64,000 bases of DNA from Chamaecyparis obtusa (Eukaryota > Streptophyta > Pinopsida > Cupressales > Cupressaceae), in contig BSBK01001572.1 of NCBI GenBank assembly GCA_027943335.1, positions 2,902,501 through 2,966,500 of the forward strand. The letters run 5' to 3'. The notes below the pieces were generated by a model, which saw nothing but the letters and a program-made list of their open reading frames with translations, had not been told where the DNA came from and searched no databases. Made by a program: the position numbers and the translations under genes. Within the stretch, counting starts at the first letter, position 1, and every line of letters starts with the position of its first letter. Below are positions 59,103-64,000 of this stretch, one piece after another.

Positions 59103-62100
59103 GTATCTTGAGAAGAGAGGCTCCATTTTTCAAGATTCAAGATGTTTATTGGTTCATCTCGATGAGATCTTCAATTTGCGACCACATTCACTAGATTTGG
59201 AAAACATAAAATTTTTAGCTACGAACACTGTACTGACTTCCTTACTTTGACCAAACTTTGATCATCCCTATCTTGAGAAGAGATGCTTTGTTTTTCAAGA
59301 TTCAAGGTGTTTTTTGGTTCATCTCAATGAGATCTTTGATTTGAAACCACTTTCACCAGATTTAGAAAAGCTTAAATTTTTAGCTATGAGCACTATACTG
59401 ACTTCCTTGCTTTGACCAAACTTTAACTATTTGTATCATGAGAAAAGAGGCTCCATTTTTCAAGATTCAAGGTGTTTTTTGGTTCATCTTAACGAGATTT
59501 TTAATTTGAGACCACTTTCACCAAATCTAGAAATGGTCAAATTTTTAGCTACAAACACTATACTGAATTCTTTACTTTGACCAAACTTTGACCATCCATA
59601 TCTTGAGAAGAGAGGCTCTATTTTTCAAGATTCAAGGTGTTTTTTGGTTCATCTCGATGAGATCTTTGATTTGAGATCAGTTTCAACAGATTTGGAAATG
59701 GTTAAAGTTCTAGCTACGAACACTGTACTAACTTCTTTTATTTGACCAAACTTTGACCATCTATATCTTGAGAAGAGAGGCTCTATTTTTTAAGATTCAA
59801 GGTATTTTTTGGTTCATCTCAACGAGATCTTTGATTTGAGACCACTTTCAAAAGATTTGCAAATGGTCAAATTTTTAGCTACGACCACTGTATTGACTTC
59901 CTTGCTTTGACAAAACATTGACTGTCCGTATCTTGAGAAGAGAGGCTCCCTTTTTAAAAAATCAATGTGTTGTTTGGTTCATCTTGATGAGATCTTCAAT
60001 TTGAGACCACTTTTTATCAGATTTAGAAATGGTCAAATTTTTAGCTACGAACACTATACTAACTTCCTTGCTTTGACCAAACTTTGACTATCTGTATCTT
60101 GAGAAGAGAGACTCTATTTTTTAAGATTCAAGGTATTTTTTGGTTCATCTTGATGAGATCCTTGATTTGAGACCACTTTCACTAGATTTGGAAATGATCA
60201 AAGGAACATTGTACTAACTTCATTTCTTTGACCAAGCTTTGAACATCCGTATCTTGAGAAGATAGGCAATGTTTTTTAAGATTCAAGGTTTATCTTTATT
60301 TCATCTTGATGAGGTCTTCGATCTGAGACAACTTTCATCAGATTTGGAAATGGTCAAAGTTTTAGCTACGAACACTGTACTAACTTCGTTTCTTTCACCA
60401 AACTTTGACCATCTGTATCTTGAGAAGAGAGGCTTGATTTTTCAAGATTCAAGGTGTTTTTTGGTTAATCTCGACGACATCTTTGATTTGAGACTGTGTT
60501 CACCAAATTTGGAGATGGTCAAATTTTTAGGTACGAAGAATGTACTGACTTCCTTGCTTGGACCAAACTTTGATTATTTGTCTCTTGAGTAGTGAGGCTC
60601 CATTTTTTAAGATTCAAGGTGTTTTTTGGTTCATCTTGACGAGATCTTCGATTTCAAACCACTTTCACAAGATTTGGAAATGGTCAATTTTTTAGCTACG
60701 AACACTTATTGACTTCCTTACTTTGAACAAACTTTAGTTGTCCCTATCTTGAGAAAAGAGGCTCCATATTTCAAGATTCAAAGTGTTTTTTGGTTCATCT
60801 TGACGAGATCTTTGATTTGAGACCACTTTCATCAGATTTAGAAATGGTCAAATTTTTAGTTACAAACTCTATACTGACTTCCTTACTTTAACCAAACTTT
60901 GATTGTCTGTATCTTGAGAAGAGAGACTCTATTTTTCAAGATTCAAGGTAGTTTTTGGTTCATCTCAACGAGATCTTCGATTTGAGACCACTTTCACCAG
61001 ATTTGGAAATGGTCAAATTTTTAGCTACGAACACTGTGCTAACTTCCTTGCTTTGACCAAACTTTTATTGTCCTTATCTTAAAAGAGAAGCTCTATTTTT
61101 CAAGATTCAAGGTGTTTTTTGGTTCATCTTGATGAGATATTTGATTTGAGACCACTTTCACTAGGTTTGAGAATGGTCAAATTTTTAGCTACGAACACTA
61201 TACTGACTTCCTTGCTTTGATCAAACTTTGTTCGTCCATATCTGGAGAAGACAAGCTACATTTTTCAAGATTCAAGGTAATTTTTGGTTCATTTCAAGAA
61301 GATCTTTGATTTGAGACCATTTTTCAACAGATTTGGAAAGAGTCAAATTTTTAGCTTTGTACATTGTATTGACTTCCTTGCTTTAACCAAACTTTGATGG
61401 TCCATATCTTGAGATGTTAGGCTTTGATTTTAAAGAGTCAAGGTGTTTTTTGGTTCATCTCGACGAGATCTTCGATTTGAGACCACTTCACCAAATTTGA
61501 AAATTATCAAATTTTTAGCTACGAACACTGTACTAACTTCTTTGCTTTCACCAAACTTTGTTGTCTGTATTTCAAGGTGTTTTTTGGTACATCTCGATGA
61601 GATATTTGATTTGAGACCACTTTTACTAGATTTTAAAAATGGTAAAATATTTAGCTACAAACATTGTACTGACTTCCTTGCTTTGACCAACCTTTTCCCA
61701 TCTATACCTTGAGAAGAGAGGCTCTGTTTTTCAAGATTCAACATATTTTTTGCTTGATCTTGGCTAGATTTTTTATTTGAGACCACTTTTTACTAGATTT
61801 GGAAATGGTCAAATTTTTAGCTACGAACACTGTACTGACTTCCTTGCTTTGACCAAACTTTGATAGTTTGTATCTTGAGAAGAGAGGCTCCTTTTTTCAA
61901 GTTTCAAGGTATTTTTTGGTTCCTCTCGACAAGATCTTCGATTTGAGGCTATTTTCACCAAATTTGGAAACAGTTAAATTTTTAGCTACGAACATTGTAC
62001 TGACTTCCTTTCTTTAACCAAACTTTTACTATCTATATCTTGAGAAGAGAGGCTCCATTTCTCAAGATTCAAGGTATTTTTGGGTTCATCTCGATGAAAT

Positions 62101-64000
62101 CTTTGATTTCAAACCATTTTCGCTAAATTTGTAAATAGTGAAATTTTTAGCTATGAAGCTTGTACTGACTTCCTTGCTTTGACCAAACTTTAACCATCTG
62201 TAGCTTGAGAAGAGATGCTCCTTTTTTCAAGATTCAAGGTGTTTTTTGGTTCATCTCAATGAAATCTTTGGTTTGAGACTACTTTCACTAGATTTGAAAA
62301 TAGTGAAATTTTTATCTATGAACACTGTACTAACTTCCTTTCTTTGACCAAACTTTGACCATCCGTATCTTGAGAAGAGAGGCTTCATTTTTCAAGATTC
62401 AAGGTGTTTTTTGGTTCATGTGGATGAGATCTTTGATTTGAGACCACTTTCACCAGATTTGAAAACTATCAAATTTTTATCTACGAACACTATACTGACT
62501 TCCTTGGTTTGACCAAACTTTGACCATCCATATCTTGATAAAAGAGACTCTATTTTTCAAGATTTAAGGTGTTTTTTGATTCATCTCAACGAGATCTTTG
62601 ATTTGAGACTACTTTTACTAGATTTGGAAATAGTTAAATTTTTAGCTATAAACACTATACTAACTTTTGTTCTTTGACCAAACTTTGACTATCCATATCT
62701 TGAGAAGAGGCTCCATTATTTAAGATTCAAGGTGTTTTTTTGTTCATCTTTACAAGATCTTTGATTTGATACCACTTTCACCAGATTTGGAAATGGTCAA
62801 ATTTTTAGATACGAACTCTGTACTTACTTCCTTGCTTTGACCAAACTTTGATCATCCGTATCTATATAAGAGAGACTCTCTTTTTTAAAATTCAAGGTGT
62901 TTTTTGGTTCATCTCGATGAGATCTTCAATTTGAGATCACTTTCATGAGATTTGAAAATAGTCAAATTTTTAGCTACGAATATTATACTAACTTCCCTTC
63001 TTTGACCAAACTTTGACCATCCATATCTTGAGAAGAGGCTCCATTATTCAAGATTCAAGGTGTTTTTTTGTCCATCTTTACAAGATGTTCGATTTGAGAC
63101 CATTTTCAGAAGAATTGGAAATGTTCAAATTTTTAGCTACAAACACTGTACTGACTTCCTTGCTTTGACCAAACTTTGATCGTCCGTATCTTGAGAAGAG
63201 AGGCTCTATTTTTTAAGATTCAAGATGTTTTTTGGTTCATCTCGATGAGATCTTTGATTTGAAACCACTTCCACCAGATTTGGAAATGTTTAAATTTTAA
63301 GCTACAAACACTGTACTAACTTCCTTGCTTTGACCAATGCTTGACCATCCATATGTTGAGAAGAGAGGCTCTATTTTTCAAGACTCAAGGTATTTTTTGA
63401 TTCATCTCAATGAGATCTTCAATTTTAGACCACTTTGACAAGAATTGGAAATGGACATATTTTTAGCCACTAACACTATACTTGGCTTCTTTGCTTTAAC
63501 CAAACTTTGACCCTCTGTATCTTGAGAAGAGAGGCTCCATTTTTCAAGATTCAAAGTCTTTTTTGATTCATCTCGACAAGAATTTTGATCTGAGAACACT
63601 TTCACCAGATTTGGAAACTATCAAATTTTTAGCTATGAATACTGTACTTACTTCCTTTCTTTGACCAAACTTTTACCATTTGTATCTTGAGAAAAGAGGC
63701 TCTATTTTTCAAGATTCAAAATTTTTTTTGATTCATCTCAACAAGATCTTCGATTTGAGACCACTTTCACCAGATTTGATAATGGTCAAATTTTTAGCTA
63801 TGAACACTATACTAATTTCTTTACTTTGATCAAACTTTGACAGTTTCTATCTTGTAAAGAGAGGCTTCATTTTTTAAGATTCAAGTTATTTTTTGGTTCA
63901 TCTCAATGAGATCTTCAATTTGAGAACACTTTCACTAGATCTAAATATGATCAAATTTTTAGCTAGTTAAACTGTAATGACTTTCTTGCTTTGACCATAC
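59103..64000. repeat. 165-bp satellite array, segment 3 (about 30 copies)
   Basis: Same monomer. It resumes exactly at GTATCTTGAGAAGAGAGGCT and runs past the window end. A two-unit local repeat is visible: the variant CTCCATTATT...CATCTTTACAAGAT occurs near 62711 and 63039, 328 bp apart. Confidence 0.97.

Noticed and set aside
25620..63605. Repeated ORFs of 60-107 codons within the satellite (LDEIFDLRPLS-type 55-residue period)
   Set aside because: 165 bp is divisible by three, so frames stay in phase between units, but the consensus has a TGA in CTTTGACC, ORFs start and stop at random unit variants, and substitutions do not favour synonymous sites by eye.

Overview
The window looks like heterochromatin from a large plant genome, probably a gymnosperm or another seed plant with slow sequence turnover (inference). 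It holds degenerate LTR retrotransposons, nested insertions and a long satellite array. I found no convincing free-standing host gene and no RNA gene. Almost every coding region belongs to a mobile element and is broken.

Layout. 1-4801: 5' part of a minus-strand Ty3/gypsy chromovirus-like element (RNase H, RT, protease, gag, initiator-Met PBS, probable LTR). 4802-7529: non-coding, with five copies of a striking hairpin. 7530-9776: minus-strand Ty1/copia fragment. 11624-20173: element A, a complete 8550-bp plus-strand Tat-type Ty3/gypsy insertion with two 980-bp LTRs and a perfect ATGGT target duplication; it has lost gag, protease and RT but keeps the second RNase H and integrase. 20174-25219: microsatellites, palindromes and a broken ORF with membrane segments and a G-patch-like motif. 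25220 to the window end: a tandem array of a 165-bp satellite (about 115-120 copies), interrupted by element C (31027-33548, 2.5 kb, non-autonomous, TSD AGGAG) and element B (42139-59102, 17 kb, minus strand, Tat-type, TSD GTATC).

The most interesting system is shared by elements A and B. Between integrase and 3' LTR, on the strand opposite gag-pol, each carries a plant mobile domain (PMD, MAIN/MAIL1-like) gene with its own apparent TATA box, a short first exon ending in phase 0, and a large first intron. A has a second 87-bp intron that B lacks. Both proteins end in a Gly/Asp-rich tail; A also shows a probable coiled coil. The gene therefore seems to be a long-standing antisense component of this lineage and not a chance capture. 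Each first intron contains its own family of inverted or reiterated motifs.

A second theme is decay. Many in-frame stops in these elements are TAG where glutamine would be expected, as produced by deamination of methylated CAG (CHG) sites, with some TGA from CGA. Satellite copies differ largely by C/T and G/A at former CpGs. LTR divergences counted by eye rank the insertions: A (about 2.3%) youngest, C (about 5-6%), B (about 7%) oldest.
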